NCBI RefSeq assembly: GCF_002252985.1
Contig: NZ_NHPJ01000068.1
Location: forward strand, 1-38,587
From: Halorubrum halodurans
GTDB taxonomy: Archaea; Halobacteriota; Halobacteria; Halobacteriales; Haloferacaceae
Length of the DNA: 38,587 bases
Direction of reading: 5' to 3'
In this document: one piece after another, positions 1 to 8,911 of the stretch
Position numbering within the stretch: the first letter of the stretch is position 1
Layout of the letters: the number at the start of each line of letters is the position of its first letter
Notes under the pieces: generated by a model
What the model was told of the DNA's origin: nothing
The model's database searches: none
What the model saw: only the letters and a program-made list of their open reading frames with translations
Made by a program: the position numbers and the translations under genes

Positions 1-42
1 CGCGCGCGCCGTGATCACGGCGAGCCTGTGTCCGCTCCCGTG

Positions 43-435
43 ATGGACGGGGAGATCGATCCGGCGGGGCTCGCGGCCCTGTTGGAGGACGGCGACGACG
101 GCGAGGACGTTCGGATCGTCGACATCCGCGACGAGCGGGCGTTCCACCGGGGGCACCTCCCCGACAGCGAGTCCATCCCGTTCCCGGAGCTCACGACCCG
201 CGTCGCCGAGCTGGAGGGGGCAGCGCGGATCGTGACGGTCTGTCCGCACGGGGTCGCGAGCCAGCAGGCCGCCCGACTGATCGGCAGCTACGAGGGGACC
301 GCAGACGCCCGCGTCGAGAGCCTCCGCGGGGGGATCGAGGCCTGGCAGCAGGCGGGACACGAGCTGGAGACCTCGACGGCCGGGAACGGCGAGCACGGGG
401 ACGGCGCCGAGGACGGCCCGGACGCGCCGTTCTGA
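43..435 (+). CDS. Rhodanese-like domain protein
   Basis: A single rhodanese (sulfurtransferase) domain of about 130 residues. The active-site loop CPHGVAS is visible, with its Cys at residue 67 of this reading, preceded by the usual VDIRDERAFHRGHLP segment. This family carries a persulfide on that Cys and passes sulfur to small molecules or proteins; the acceptor cannot be told here. The C-terminal 25 residues are a Gly/Asp-rich acidic tail. I chose the ATG because MDGEI followed by the domain is the usual haloarchaeal beginning; an in-frame GTG at 28 would add five residues. The gene starts so near the window edge that its promoter and any upstream partner are out of view. Confidence 0.85.
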   Translation: MDGEIDPAGLAALLEDGDDGEDVRIVDIRDERAFHRGHLPDSESIPFPELTTRVAELEGAARIVTVCPHGVASQQAARLIGSYEGTADARVESLRGGIEAWQQAGHELETSTAGNGEHGDGAEDGPDAPF

Positions 436-467
436 CCGCGACGCTCGCCTCGGGGCGCCCGCCGGAA

Positions 468-476
468 CGTATTTGC
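468..476 (+). promoter_or_regulatory. TATA element of the VOC gene
   Basis: CGTATTTGCC lies about 26 nt upstream of the ATG at 499, the spacing expected for a leaderless archaeal transcript. Confidence 0.5.
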
Positions 477-498
477 CGGTCGCTCCCGGCCTCCGGGT

Positions 499-1335
499 AT
501 GGACCTCCGCATCGATCACGTCACGGTCGCGGGACGGGATCTGGACCGGCTCGTTGACGCGTTCGCCGCGGCCGGCTTCCCGGTCGAGTACGGGGGCCGC
601 CACTCGAACGGCGTCACCCACATGGCGATCGTCGGCTTCCGCGACGGGAGCTACCTCGAGCTCATCTCGACGCGCCGACCCGACGCCGACTCGCCGTGGT
701 GGGACGGCCCCATCCACGGGAACGGCGGTCCCTGCGCGTGGGCGGTCGACGTCGCGGACGTCGAGGCCGCGAGCGCCGATCTCCGCGACCGCGGCGTCCA
801 CGTCGACGGCCCCTCGGGGTACCAGCGGACCCGCGAGGACGGGGCGCTCGTCGAGTGGGACCTCACCTATCTGGGAGACGGCGATCCGGGCGCGACGCTG
901 CCGTTCCTCATCAGCGACCGGACCCCGCGGGAGCGTCGGGTCCGGCCGACCGGCGACCTGGACTCGTCGCCGATCGTCGGCGTCGACACGGTCGTGCTCG
1001 GCGTTGCCGACCTCGACGCCGCGGTCGGGACGTTCGAGACGGCGTTCGACGCGGACGCTCCGACGCTCGGCGAGAGCGCCGACCTCGAGGCCGACGTCGC
1101 GACGTACCCCGACCTCCCGATCGCGTTGGCGGAGCCGCGCGGCGAGGGCTGGCTCGCCGACCGGCTCGCGGAGTTCGGTCCCCGCCCCGCCGCGTACCTC
1201 CTCGGACACGAGGGTGACGGTCCTGGGTTCGACGACCTCGAGTCGGGCTCGGTCGGGGATCGCCCGGTCGAGTGGGCGCCGGTGACACACCCGGCGGGTC
1301 GCCGCTACCTCGGGTTCGTCGAGACGGACTCGTAG
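499..1335 (+). CDS. VOC-fold (glyoxalase-like) protein
   Basis: A 278-residue protein of the vicinal oxygen chelate superfamily, closest in layout to the single-chain Glyoxalase-like domain (PF13468 type). The N-terminal module starts with RIDHVTVAGRDL, and the early His plus the later YLELIS strand are the usual metal-site elements. A second module begins near residue 155 (VDTVVLGVADLDAAV), so two tandem beta-alpha-beta-beta-beta units are present. Members of this fold isomerise, cleave or hydrolyse small molecules with a bound divalent metal; the substrate is unknown. It ends with TAG, showing that TAG acts as a normal terminator here. It stands alone with its own promoter. Confidence 0.82.
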   Translation: MDLRIDHVTVAGRDLDRLVDAFAAAGFPVEYGGRHSNGVTHMAIVGFRDGSYLELISTRRPDADSPWWDGPIHGNGGPCAWAVDVADVEAASADLRDRGVHVDGPSGYQRTREDGALVEWDLTYLGDGDPGATLPFLISDRTPRERRVRPTGDLDSSPIVGVDTVVLGVADLDAAVGTFETAFDADAPTLGESADLEADVATYPDLPIALAEPRGEGWLADRLAEFGPRPAAYLLGHEGDGPGFDDLESGSVGDRPVEWAPVTHPAGRRYLGFVETDS

Positions 1336-1699
1336 GCGACGGGGACGGACCGCGTCGAACACGTTCGTGGCGGGTGATCCCGCCGTTCTCGATCGGGGCG
1401 GCCGGCGGCCGGCGGACGGCGCGTCCGTCTCGCCCGAGGGGCGGAAGACCCGACGGGACGTTCCGACGGCCCTGCGGGACACGAGGCGCGGATCGGTTAC
1501 CGGTTCCCGAGTGGTGGTTCTCCTCGCCTCCATCCCGGTGGGGTGTGTCCCGTCTGTTGGTTGATCCGTCCGGGATGTGGCGCGAGACCGCGGCTCCGGT
1601 GCCGAACGCCAGACCGCCGGCCCGTCCGGTCGACACCGGCACCGAGCGAACGACCTCCCGGATCAGTAGCGCTTTGGAATTCGGTTACGGTGGTGGACC
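1336..1699. other. Intergenic stretch without a supported gene
   Basis: About 360 bases between the VOC gene and the EamA gene. Short open frames exist on both strands but show no recognisable domain and look like by-products of high GC. The only signal I can offer is a weak TATA-like CTTTGGAAT at 1672-1680, about 25 nt before the EamA start. Confidence 0.4.
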
Positions 1700-2569
1700 A
1701 TGGACGATGAGACGGTCGGAATCGTACTCGTGGTCGCCTCCGCGGTCGGGTTCGGCACCCTGGGGATCTTCGGCGTCATCGCCGCCGAAGAGGAGCTATC
1801 GATACCGACGGTGCTCGCGCTCCGATTCGCACTCGCTTCGGTGCTCGTCTGGACGGTCCTGTGGTCGCGCGGGCGGTTACGGATCCCGAGCAGACGGATC
1901 GTCGCGATCGCCGTCGCGCTCGGCGCGGGCGGGTACGCGACCCAGAGCGCGCTGTATTTCCTCGGCCTCGAGTTCATGACCGCCGGGATGGTCGCGATCG
2001 TCCTCTACACGTATCCGGCGTTCGTCGTCGTCCTCACCGCGGTCGTCCATCCCGATCGCGTGACGCCGCCGCTGATCGCCGCATTGGCGCTCTCGATCGG
2101 CGGCGTCGCACTCATCACCGGTGCCGATCCGGCCGGCGTGGACCCGCGCGGCGTCGTCGTCGTCCTCGGTTCGGCGTGTGCGTATTCGCTGTACATCCTC
2201 GTCAGCCAGCGCGCACTCGCGACGGTACCCGCAGAGACGCTGACGGCCTTCGTGCTGCCGGCGGCCGCCCTCAGTTTCCTCGTGTTCGGTGCCGGAACGG
2301 GATCGTTGACGATACCGGCCACCCCGACGGCGTGGGGGGTGATCTTCGGGATCGCGATTCTGGCGACCGTGGTCCCCGTGCTCACGTTCTTCGCCGGCAT
2401 CGCGAGGATCGGCGCGAGTCGAGCGAGCGTCATCAGCACCGCCGAGCCGGGCGTGACCGTCGCTTTGGGGGCGGTAGTGCTCGGAGAGCCCGTTTCGGTC
2501 GTCACGATCGTCGGCGGCGCGCTCGTCGTAACCGGCGTGCTCCTCATTCAGCGCGAGGAAACGGTGTGA
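1700..2569 (+). CDS. EamA/DMT-superfamily transporter
   Basis: A 289-residue polytopic membrane protein with about ten hydrophobic helices arranged as two EamA repeats of five. The first repeat begins VGIVLVVASAVGFGTLGIFG and the second begins near residue 150 with GVVVVLGSACAYSLYILVS. The repeat-ending signature (ISTAEPGVTVALGAVVLGEP) is near residues 245-265. The family exports amino acids, drugs or other metabolites across the cytoplasmic membrane; the substrate is not evident. It faces the broken histidine kinase gene, with about 160 bases between the two convergent 3' ends. Confidence 0.88.
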   Translation: MDDETVGIVLVVASAVGFGTLGIFGVIAAEEELSIPTVLALRFALASVLVWTVLWSRGRLRIPSRRIVAIAVALGAGGYATQSALYFLGLEFMTAGMVAIVLYTYPAFVVVLTAVVHPDRVTPPLIAALALSIGGVALITGADPAGVDPRGVVVVLGSACAYSLYILVSQRALATVPAETLTAFVLPAAALSFLVFGAGTGSLTIPATPTAWGVIFGIAILATVVPVLTFFAGIARIGASRASVISTAEPGVTVALGAVVLGEPVSVVTIVGGALVVTGVLLIQREETV

Positions 2570-2730
2570 ACGACGGACCACGGAGTCGGGTCGGCGGCTC
2601 ACGGGGTCACCCGCCCGTCTCGAGGTATCCGCTCCGTCGGACCGCCCTCTTTCGGCTGCTATCGAACCCGTCGGCATACCCGGTCGCCGACGGTTCGATC
2701 GGCTCGTACCGAATACCGGACGCGTGTCTC

Positions 2731-4409
2731 TCACTCATCGGACTCCACACCAGCAACCGCAAATCGTGCTCCCCCGTCCACACTGTCAGTCACGCGGATC
2801 TGTCAGTCACGCGGATCGTCCACCCGTGCGCGTCAGCGATCTCTTTCACGCGTTCGAGCCCGAATCCGGTTCCTGACTCCACGGTCGAATACCCCGATTC
2901 AAACGCGTCGTCCCGCTCGTCGTCGGGGATGCCCGGTCCGTTGTCAGCAACGTAAAAGCCGTCGGCCTCGGGAAGCGCCCCGACACGGATCGCTACGTCA
3001 CTGCCACCGTGTTCGATGGCGTTACGAACCAGGTTCTCCAGCAGTTGCTGGAGACGGTCACGGTGTGCTTCGAGGGTCAGATCGCTTTCGACGGTCAGCG
3101 TCGCGTTATGAGTGTCAACGACCTCCCAGCACTCGTTGACGACCGACGATAGCGTGGTAGGCTCGGGGTCAGAGATCGGTTGTCCCTGTCGTGCGAGCGT
3201 CAACACGTCGTCGATGAGTATCTCCATGCGATCCAGGGCCTGACTCGCGGTCGCGAGCCGCTCGCTGTCGTTTGCGTCCCGCTCGAGGGACAGGGTACCT
3301 TTGGCAACGTTGAGCGGGTTCCGAAGGTCGTGGCTGACGATCCCGGCGAACTCGTCGAGCCGCTCGTTCGTGCGCTCCAGCTCTCGCAACTGCCGTCGCT
3401 GTTCGGTCACGTCGTGGAGGAGAAGTACTTCGCCCGCGGCCCAGTTCTGTCGGGTCACTTCCGAACGGCTGACTTCGACTATCCGTCCCGCTATTTCGAG
3501 ATCGACCGAGTCGGTCCCAGTCAGGTCGTCGTAGACCGGCACGACCTCGTTCACGGAGCTGCCTCGCAACCTCGCGCTGGCGTCTCCAACCAGCAGCTCT
3601 GCGCCGGTCGGGTTCGCGTCACGAACCGTCTCGTTGGGCCCGACGAAGAGGTAGCCGTCGGCCATGACTTCGACCGCCCGGTCACGGCCGACGGGGACCA
3701 GTTCGAACACGCGATACCGGACGATGGCGAACGCGAAGACACTGATTCCGATGGCGCTCGCGGCGGGTGAGACGTTGATCCCGTCGCCGCCGGGAGGGTA
3801 GACACCCACCGTTTTCAACACCGCGACGACGAGCGGGAGTAGCAGCGCCAGGACACCCACCAGTCCCGGAACCGTCGGGACGCGGTCTGTCAGTGTCCCC
3901 CAAGCGAGGATCAGGATGGCGACCAGAACCGCCCCGTACAGCCAGGCGAGATACACGCCGAACAGTGGCGGAAATTCATGTTCGAACGCCAGCACGCCCT
4001 GGGCGGGAATCAGCTTCGGATCGACGATCATCACGTCGCCGGGATTGACCAGCGTGAGGAGAACGAACGCCGTCGGAACCACACCAAGCAGCGCGAACGT
4101 CCGTCGTGTAAGCCACCGGTCTCTCCCCACGTAGGCCAGCGCCATGACGATAGCGACCACCGTGTTCGGGAGGAATCCGAGAAGTTCGAGCTTGTAAAAC
4201 AGAAGCGAGAGCTGTAGGTCCGTACTCGCCGTCTTGAGCGTCGCCGCGAGGACCCAGACGGCGTTGTTGAATCCGAGCAGGCCGATGCTACCGACGAGGT
4301 AGCTCCACCCGCGCGTCCGGATCTACCGCCAGCAGTACCCCGCGACCACGACCGAGGCGAAGCCACCCAACGCGAGGAGTACGAGTATTGGGTGGTACTG
4401 CCACGCCAT
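2731..4409 (-). pseudogene. 7TM-PAS histidine kinase with in-frame TAG and 3' frameshift
   Basis: A membrane sensor histidine kinase with two lesions. Reading from the ATG at 4409, codon 29 is TAG (4323-4325); the same frame then continues through membrane helices (7TM sensor type), a PAS domain (MADGYLFVGPNETV), the H box SHDLRNPL near residue 360, the N box LLENLVRNAIEHG near 460, and ATP-lid motifs DNGPGIP and GTGFGLERV. Near the 3' end a 17-bp tandem duplication (2784-2817) shifts the frame and gives an early stop at 2790. Removing one copy restores the tail SVDGGARFAVAGVESDE and a TGA at 2731-2733, and the total becomes exactly 554 codons. A good TATA element upstream of 4409 supports that start. 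Internal initiation at the GTG ending at 4160 would lose about three helices. I judge the gene inactive. Confidence 0.85.
2784..2817. repeat. 17-bp perfect tandem duplication
   Basis: TGTCAGTCACGCGGATC occurs at 2784-2800 and again at 2801-2817 with no gap. It lies inside the 3' end of the histidine kinase gene and shifts its frame. Confidence 0.97.
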
Positions 4410-4432
4410 ACGGACACTATTACGAGACGCGG

Positions 4433-4440
4433 TATATATT
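4433..4440 (-). promoter_or_regulatory. TATA element of the 7TM histidine kinase
   Basis: On the minus strand AATATATACC lies about 27 nt upstream of the ATG at 4409. It supports transcription of the full-length reading rather than of an internal start after the TAG. Confidence 0.6.
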
Positions 4441-4621
4441 CGCTCTGCCGGATGGACACGCCGTGTCGGTCACGTCGATTCCGCCAGCGCTCGAGTAGGT
4501 CCCGGCGACGGCACTGAACGGAGGGCGCAGCCACGCTAGCGGGCGACGACGGCGATGGATGTCGTTCGAACCGGTTACGATCCGTTACGGCCCTTTTGCC
4601 AAACTGAGAACTCGTGTAGTG

Positions 4622-4629
4622 TTTAAATA
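4622..4629 (+). promoter_or_regulatory. TATA element of the small membrane protein
   Basis: TTTAAATA is centred about 25 nt before the ATG at 4651, as for a leaderless transcript. Confidence 0.6.
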
Positions 4630-4650
4630 TATGGACAGGGTATCTGGCGT

Positions 4651-4905
4651 ATGAGAGAAGCTATCAGTGAAACGATCGACAAACTCATACGCTGGTATGA
4701 TATTGCTGCTCTCGCCGGGATATTCGTTCTCGTTGCCGTCGTATCCGCCATCACCGGCGAGACGACCGTCCCGAACCTCCTCGACACGCTTGCGGCATCG
4801 TTGATCATCTTCGGTCTGATATACGTCTTCATAGGGTTGTTCGGGGCGGCGGTTTTCGACGTGGAACAGATGTCCGACGAGGCCATCTTGGACGGTCATG
4901 GATAG
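4651..4905 (+). CDS. Small two-helix membrane protein
   Basis: An 84-residue protein with an amphipathic N-terminus (MREAISETIDKLIRWYD) and two hydrophobic segments near residues 21-37 and 47-70, ending in a short acidic cytosolic-type tail. I do not recognise a family. It has a well-placed TATA element and ends with TAG. It sits between two broken histidine kinase genes, both on the other strand, so it may be an accessory of the same signalling patch, but nothing in the sequence shows this. Confidence 0.7.
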   Translation: MREAISETIDKLIRWYDIAALAGIFVLVAVVSAITGETTVPNLLDTLAASLIIFGLIYVFIGLFGAAVFDVEQMSDEAILDGHG

Positions 4906-5030
4906 ATACGGCCGCGGAATCGAGCCGAACGGTCACGAGACGATCCCTCGGAGTCCGTCTCTGCCGCTCGCGTCCGACCGGTGGACACGGATTTCGAGTC
5001 GTCGCGTCGGTCCGACCGCCGACGGTCGTC

Positions 5031-6080
5031 TCACGCCGCCTTTCGAAGTTCGACGACGAAGACGGCCCCTTTGGGATCGTTGTCTTCGACCCACACGTCA
5101 CCTCCGAACTGGTCCGTCAGCGTGTTGACGAGATACAGACCGATGCCGGAGCCGGAACTGCCCAATCCGCTCTCGCCTTTCCCGAATATCTCCGCTTTCT
5201 GCTCGTCCGGGACGCCGGGGCCGTTGTCCGCGATGCGGACCCGAACCGTCTCCTCCCCGTCGACGCATCTCACCGTTATCTCCGGCGTTTCCTCGTCGTT
5301 GTGTTGGACCGCGTTCTCGAGGAGGTTCCTGAACACCGACGAGAGCATCTCGTTCGCCCGCACGGGGACGTCGGGGACGGCGCCCGACACGTCGAACCGA
5401 GCGTCCGGATAGGACTCACGTACCGCGGCGAGCTCCGCGTCGACGTACTACCGGAGACCGACGGGTTTCAGCTGCGTCGACTCGTCGTCCACCAGCGATT
5501 CGACGAAGTCTCGAGATATCTCCGTGAGTTCGATCACGTGATGGCACTTTCGCAGCACGCGGTCGAGCGCGTCCCGCCCCTCGTCGGTGACGTGTTCTCG
5601 AAGCCGTTCGCTCCATCCGAGGATCACGGTCATGTCGTTTCGGATGTCGTGGCGAACCACGCGGTTCAGCGCCTCGAGTTGCTCGGTCGTCTTCTCCAGC
5701 CGTCTCTCGTATCGCTTGCGCTCTGTGATCTCGCGGGTGTTGATGACGTATCCCTCGACGTCGGACTCGGTCCTGTTTGTCGTGACCGACTCCACCCAGA
5801 CCCACGACCCGTCCGCGTGCCGAAGCCGGTGTTCCTGCTTCGCCGTCGATCGGCTGGGGTTCCCGGCGATCCGGCCGAGCCCTTCGATGGCTTCCTCCCT
5901 GTCGTCGGGGTGAACCAGACTGAACGCCCGTTCCCCGACGAGCTCGTCGGGCGCGTATCCGAGCATCGTCTCGACGGCCGGATTGGCGAACTGAATGACT
6001 CCGGCCTCATCGAACAGGACGATGGCGTCCGCCGAGTGCTCGATGAGCGCCTCGTACTGTTCGATGCTCCGTAGTTCCAT
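5031..6080 (-). pseudogene. PAS histidine kinase interrupted by in-frame TAG
   Basis: A soluble sensor kinase of 350 codons. The PAS domain covers about residues 5-125 (YEALIEHSADAIVLFDE, then ITERKR). The H box RHDIRNDM puts the phospho-accepting His near residue 142. The ATPase domain has the N box NLLENAVQHN, DNGPGVPDEQ and GSGIGLYLV, and ends with VFVVELRKAA. Codon 211 is TAG (5448-5450), between the dimerisation helices and the ATPase domain; the frame is otherwise open on both sides, reading GLR-TAG-YVDAELAAV. The interrupted product would keep the His but lose ATP binding. The downstream half could only start at a GTG ending at 5390. A single T-to-C change would give CAG. I call it a pseudogene, though separate translation of both halves cannot be excluded. 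Confidence 0.82.
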
Positions 6081-6405
6081 CGTGACCCCCTCTCTCCCGC
6101 GTTACCGTCCTTTTCAAACGAATGTCGAATAAACCTGGCGACCACTCCCACGTAACGACCGCTCCAACCACAGTAGCTAGTACTCTTATCGATTCGTGAA
6201 CGATCCGGCGGGTAGCCCGACGAGTCCCCCGGAGTGAGCGTCCGCGAGCAAGGTCGTTCGGAAGACCGCGGTGGTTTACCGACGGAGCCGCCGAGGACGT
6301 CGGAGTCGGATCCCCCCCTCCGGGGGTTCGAGAGGTGGTTCTCGAAGCGAGCGCGGCGAGCGAGGACGGCCGCCGGGAGGGAAGTGGGAGCGAACCGGCG
6401 AGCCC
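6081..6405. other. Intergenic stretch, promoter side of the PAS kinase
   Basis: About 325 bases between the PAS kinase start and the livF stop. On the minus strand AGGTTTATTCG (6128-6138) and GTTTGAAAA are possible promoter elements of the kinase, and a purine-rich run just before 6080 could be its ribosome binding site. I see no gene in 6190-6405. Confidence 0.4.
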
Positions 6406-7110
6406 CTACCCGCCGAGGAACTCGCGACGGACCTCCTCGTCGCCGAGGAGGGCGTCGCCGTCGTCCTCGTACCGGTTCTGCCCGTTCGCGAGCACGTAGC
6501 CGCGGTCACAGCGCCGGAGCGCCTCCTTCGCGTTCTGTTCGACCATCAGGACCGTGGTGCCGGCGTCGTTGATCTCGTCGACCCGGTCGAACATCTCGTC
6601 GACGAGATCGGGCGCGAGGCCGGCGCTCGGCTCGTCCAACAGCAGCACGTCGGGGTCGAGCATCAGCGCACACCCCATCGCGAGCATCTGCTGTTGGCCG
6701 CCCGACAGCGACCCGGCGTTCTCGTTCGGCCGGTCCGCGAGCGCCGGGAACCGGTCGTACACGTCCCGCTTCCGGTCCTCGGGCACCTCGTCGAGCACGT
6801 ACGCGCCGAGCCGGAGGTTCTCCTCGACGGTCAGCGTCGGGAAGACGTTGTCCGACTGCGGGACGTACCCGATCCGCTCGTGGACGACCTCCTCGGGCGC
6901 CATCCCGGCGATGTCCGTCCCGCGGTACTCGATCGACCCGCCCTGCCACGTCGCGATGCCGACGATCGCCTTCATCACGGTGGACTTGCCGGCACCGTTG
7001 GGGCCGACGATCGTGACGTACTCCCCGTCGTCGACGCGGATGTCGACCCCGGAGAGCACTTGGAGGTCGCCGTAGCCCGCGTCGAGATCGACCACCTCGA
7101 GCAGGCTCAT
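6406..7110 (-). CDS. livF: Branched-chain amino acid type ABC importer, ATPase LivF
   Basis: A 234-residue ABC ATPase of the LivF type. The Walker A GPNGAGKST is near residues 37-45, the signature LSGGQQQML near 135, the Walker B LLLDEPSAG near 158, and the switch region reads MVEQN. The LivF-typical shortness and the VPQSDNVFPTLTVEENL segment separate it from LivG. It would power the LivH/LivM channel from the cytosolic side. The start ATG overlaps the livG stop by four bases (ATGA), so the two are probably translationally coupled. It is the last gene of the five-gene operon and ends with TAG. Confidence 0.93.
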   Translation of the reverse strand: MSLLEVVDLDAGYGDLQVLSGVDIRVDDGEYVTIVGPNGAGKSTVMKAIVGIATWQGGSIEYRGTDIAGMAPEEVVHERIGYVPQSDNVFPTLTVEENLRLGAYVLDEVPEDRKRDVYDRFPALADRPNENAGSLSGGQQQMLAMGCALMLDPDVLLLDEPSAGLAPDLVDEMFDRVDEINDAGTTVLMVEQNAKEALRRCDRGYVLANGQNRYEDDGDALLGDEEVRREFLGG

Positions 7111-7871
7111 TCGGCGTCACCCCCGAGGTACGCCTCGATGACGCGCTCGTCCTCGAGCACCGCCTCCGGCTCGCCCTCGACGAGCAGCCGTCCCTGCTGG
7201 AGGACGACCAGCCGGTCGACGAGTTCGGTCAGCGTCTCGAGTTCGTGTTCGATGATCACGACCGTCATTCCCTCCGCGTTGAGATCCAGGATGCGGTCCG
7301 CGATCTCGCGGGTCAGCGTCGGGTTGACCCCGGCGAACGGCTCGTCGAGCATGAGCACGTCGGGGTCGAGCATCAGCGTGCGCGCGAGCTCGAGCAGCTT
7401 CCGCTGGCCGCCCGAGAGGTTGCTGCTGTACTCGTCCGCGAGGTGGTCCAGCTCGAACGTCTCGATCAGCTCCTCGGCCCGCCTCCGGACGGCTTCCTCC
7501 TCGCGGGTCATCGAATCGCTCCGGAGCAGCGCCGGAAGGGTCCGCTCGCCCGGCTGGTCGGGCGCGGCGAGCCGGACGTTGTCGCGGACGGTCATCGTCT
7601 CCAGCTCGCGGGTGTCCTGGAAGGTCCGCACCAGCCCGCGGTGTGCCAGCGACTCGGGCGGGTCGCCCGTCACGTCGGTCCCGTCGAGGGTGACGCTCCC
7701 CTCGTCCGGGGGGATGACGCCGCTGACGCAGTTGAAGAACGTCGACTTCCCCGCGCCGTTCGGCCCCATCACGCCGACGAGCTCGCCCTCGTCGATCGAG
7801 ACGGAGAGCCCGTCTATGGCGCGCAGGCCGCCGAAGTCCTTGACGAGTCCCTCCGCGGAGAGGAGGCTCAT
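7107..7871 (-). CDS. livG: Branched-chain amino acid type ABC importer, ATPase LivG
   Basis: A 254-residue ATPase starting MSLLSAEGLVKDFGGLRAID. Walker A GPNGAGKST is near residue 37, the family-typical RTFQDTRELETMTV segment near 90, signature LSGGQRKLLELA near 160, Walker B LMLDEPFAGVNP near 180, and H-loop IIEHELE near 210. The frame is open far upstream, but that part is only the opposite reading of livM; the ATG ending at 7871 overlaps the livM stop by four bases and is the proper start. It pairs with LivF as the ATPase heterodimer. Confidence 0.93.
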   Translation of the reverse strand: MSLLSAEGLVKDFGGLRAIDGLSVSIDEGELVGVMGPNGAGKSTFFNCVSGVIPPDEGSVTLDGTDVTGDPPESLAHRGLVRTFQDTRELETMTVRDNVRLAAPDQPGERTLPALLRSDSMTREEEAVRRRAEELIETFELDHLADEYSSNLSGGQRKLLELARTLMLDPDVLMLDEPFAGVNPTLTREIADRILDLNAEGMTVVIIEHELETLTELVDRLVVLQQGRLLVEGEPEAVLEDERVIEAYLGGDAE

Positions 7872-8911
7872 TGGTCCACCCCCAGCTCCTGCGGGTCGCC
7901 CCAGATCCCGGCGGGGCGGAACCGGATCACGGCGATCAGTATCAGGCCGACGACGACGAGCCGGAAGGCGGCGAACACGTCGCCGGAGACCGGCGTCACG
8001 CTCAGCCCGAACCGGGAGACGAGCCGGAGCCCCATGATGATCGCCAGCCCCGCGAGCACCGCCCGGTGGTTCGCCGCGCCGCCGAGCAGCATCCCGATCC
8101 AGATGGTGACCGTCACCTGGATGGTGAAGAAGCCGGGCGCGACCGCGCCGTTGTACAGCGCGAACAGCCCGCCGGCGAGCCCGGCGAGCGCCGCGCCGTA
8201 GACGAACGCCTGCGTCTTGTAGACGATCGTGGACTTGCCCACCGAGCGCGTCACGAGCTCGTCGGCCCGGATCGCCCGGAGGACGCGGCCGTACGGTGCC
8301 TCGGTGAGCCGGGTGACGGCCGCGAGCGTGATCAGGGTGATCCCCCCGATCACGAGGATCGTCGCGATCATCCTGGTGTCGGCGTCGCCGACGACCCCCG
8401 CGATCGGCCGGGGCACGCCGAGGATCCCGACGTTCCCGCCGAAGACCCCCTCGAAGTTGACGAAGACCGAGTGGAAGATCTCGGCGGTCGCGAGCGTGAC
8501 GATCGCGAGGAAGTCGTCGCGCAGGCGGATCGAGGTGGCGCTCACGACGAGGCCGAGGAGCGCGGCCGCGACCACGCCGACGAGGAGCGCGAGCGGCCAC
8601 GGGTAGCCGAGCGCCGTCCCCGCGAAGCTGTCCTGTGCGGCCAGCATCGCGGTCGCGTACGCGCCGACCGCGAAGAAGACCACGTGCCCGAAGTTGACCA
8701 GGCCGGTGTGGCCGTACTGGAGGTCGAGCCCGAGCACGAGCATGCCGTAGATCACGAAGGTGATGCCGACCTCGACGAAGACGTACAGCGCGCTCGGCAG
8801 CTGTGCCTGGAGCGGCGTCAGAGCGAACAGGCCGCCGACGAGCAGGCAGGCCACCCCGGCTATCAGGGCGCGGTCGCCGCGTCCGGACGGGAGGCGGTCG
8901 AGGGCGCTCAC
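7868..8911 (-). CDS. livM: Branched-chain amino acid type ABC importer, permease LivM
   Basis: A 347-residue permease with 8-10 hydrophobic segments. The family core LGLDLQYGHTGLVNFGHVVFFAVGAY lies near residues 60-85, and the cytosolic coupling motif PYGRVLRAIRADE is near 205. The C-terminus (RPAGIWGDPQELG) is typical of LivM. With LivH it forms the membrane channel for branched-chain amino acids or related compounds such as short amides or urea, which the same family also carries. It overlaps livG and livH by four bases at each end. Confidence 0.92.
   Translation of the reverse strand: MSALDRLPSGRGDRALIAGVACLLVGGLFALTPLQAQLPSALYVFVEVGITFVIYGMLVLGLDLQYGHTGLVNFGHVVFFAVGAYATAMLAAQDSFAGTALGYPWPLALLVGVVAAALLGLVVSATSIRLRDDFLAIVTLATAEIFHSVFVNFEGVFGGNVGILGVPRPIAGVVGDADTRMIATILVIGGITLITLAAVTRLTEAPYGRVLRAIRADELVTRSVGKSTIVYKTQAFVYGAALAGLAGGLFALYNGAVAPGFFTIQVTVTIWIGMLLGGAANHRAVLAGLAIIMGLRLVSRFGLSVTPVSGDVFAAFRLVVVGLILIAVIRFRPAGIWGDPQELGVDQ

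Noticed and set aside
1367..1564. A 65-codon frame in the gap before the first EamA gene
   Set aside because: No recognisable motif, no promoter at the right spacing, and overlapping frames of similar length exist on both strands.
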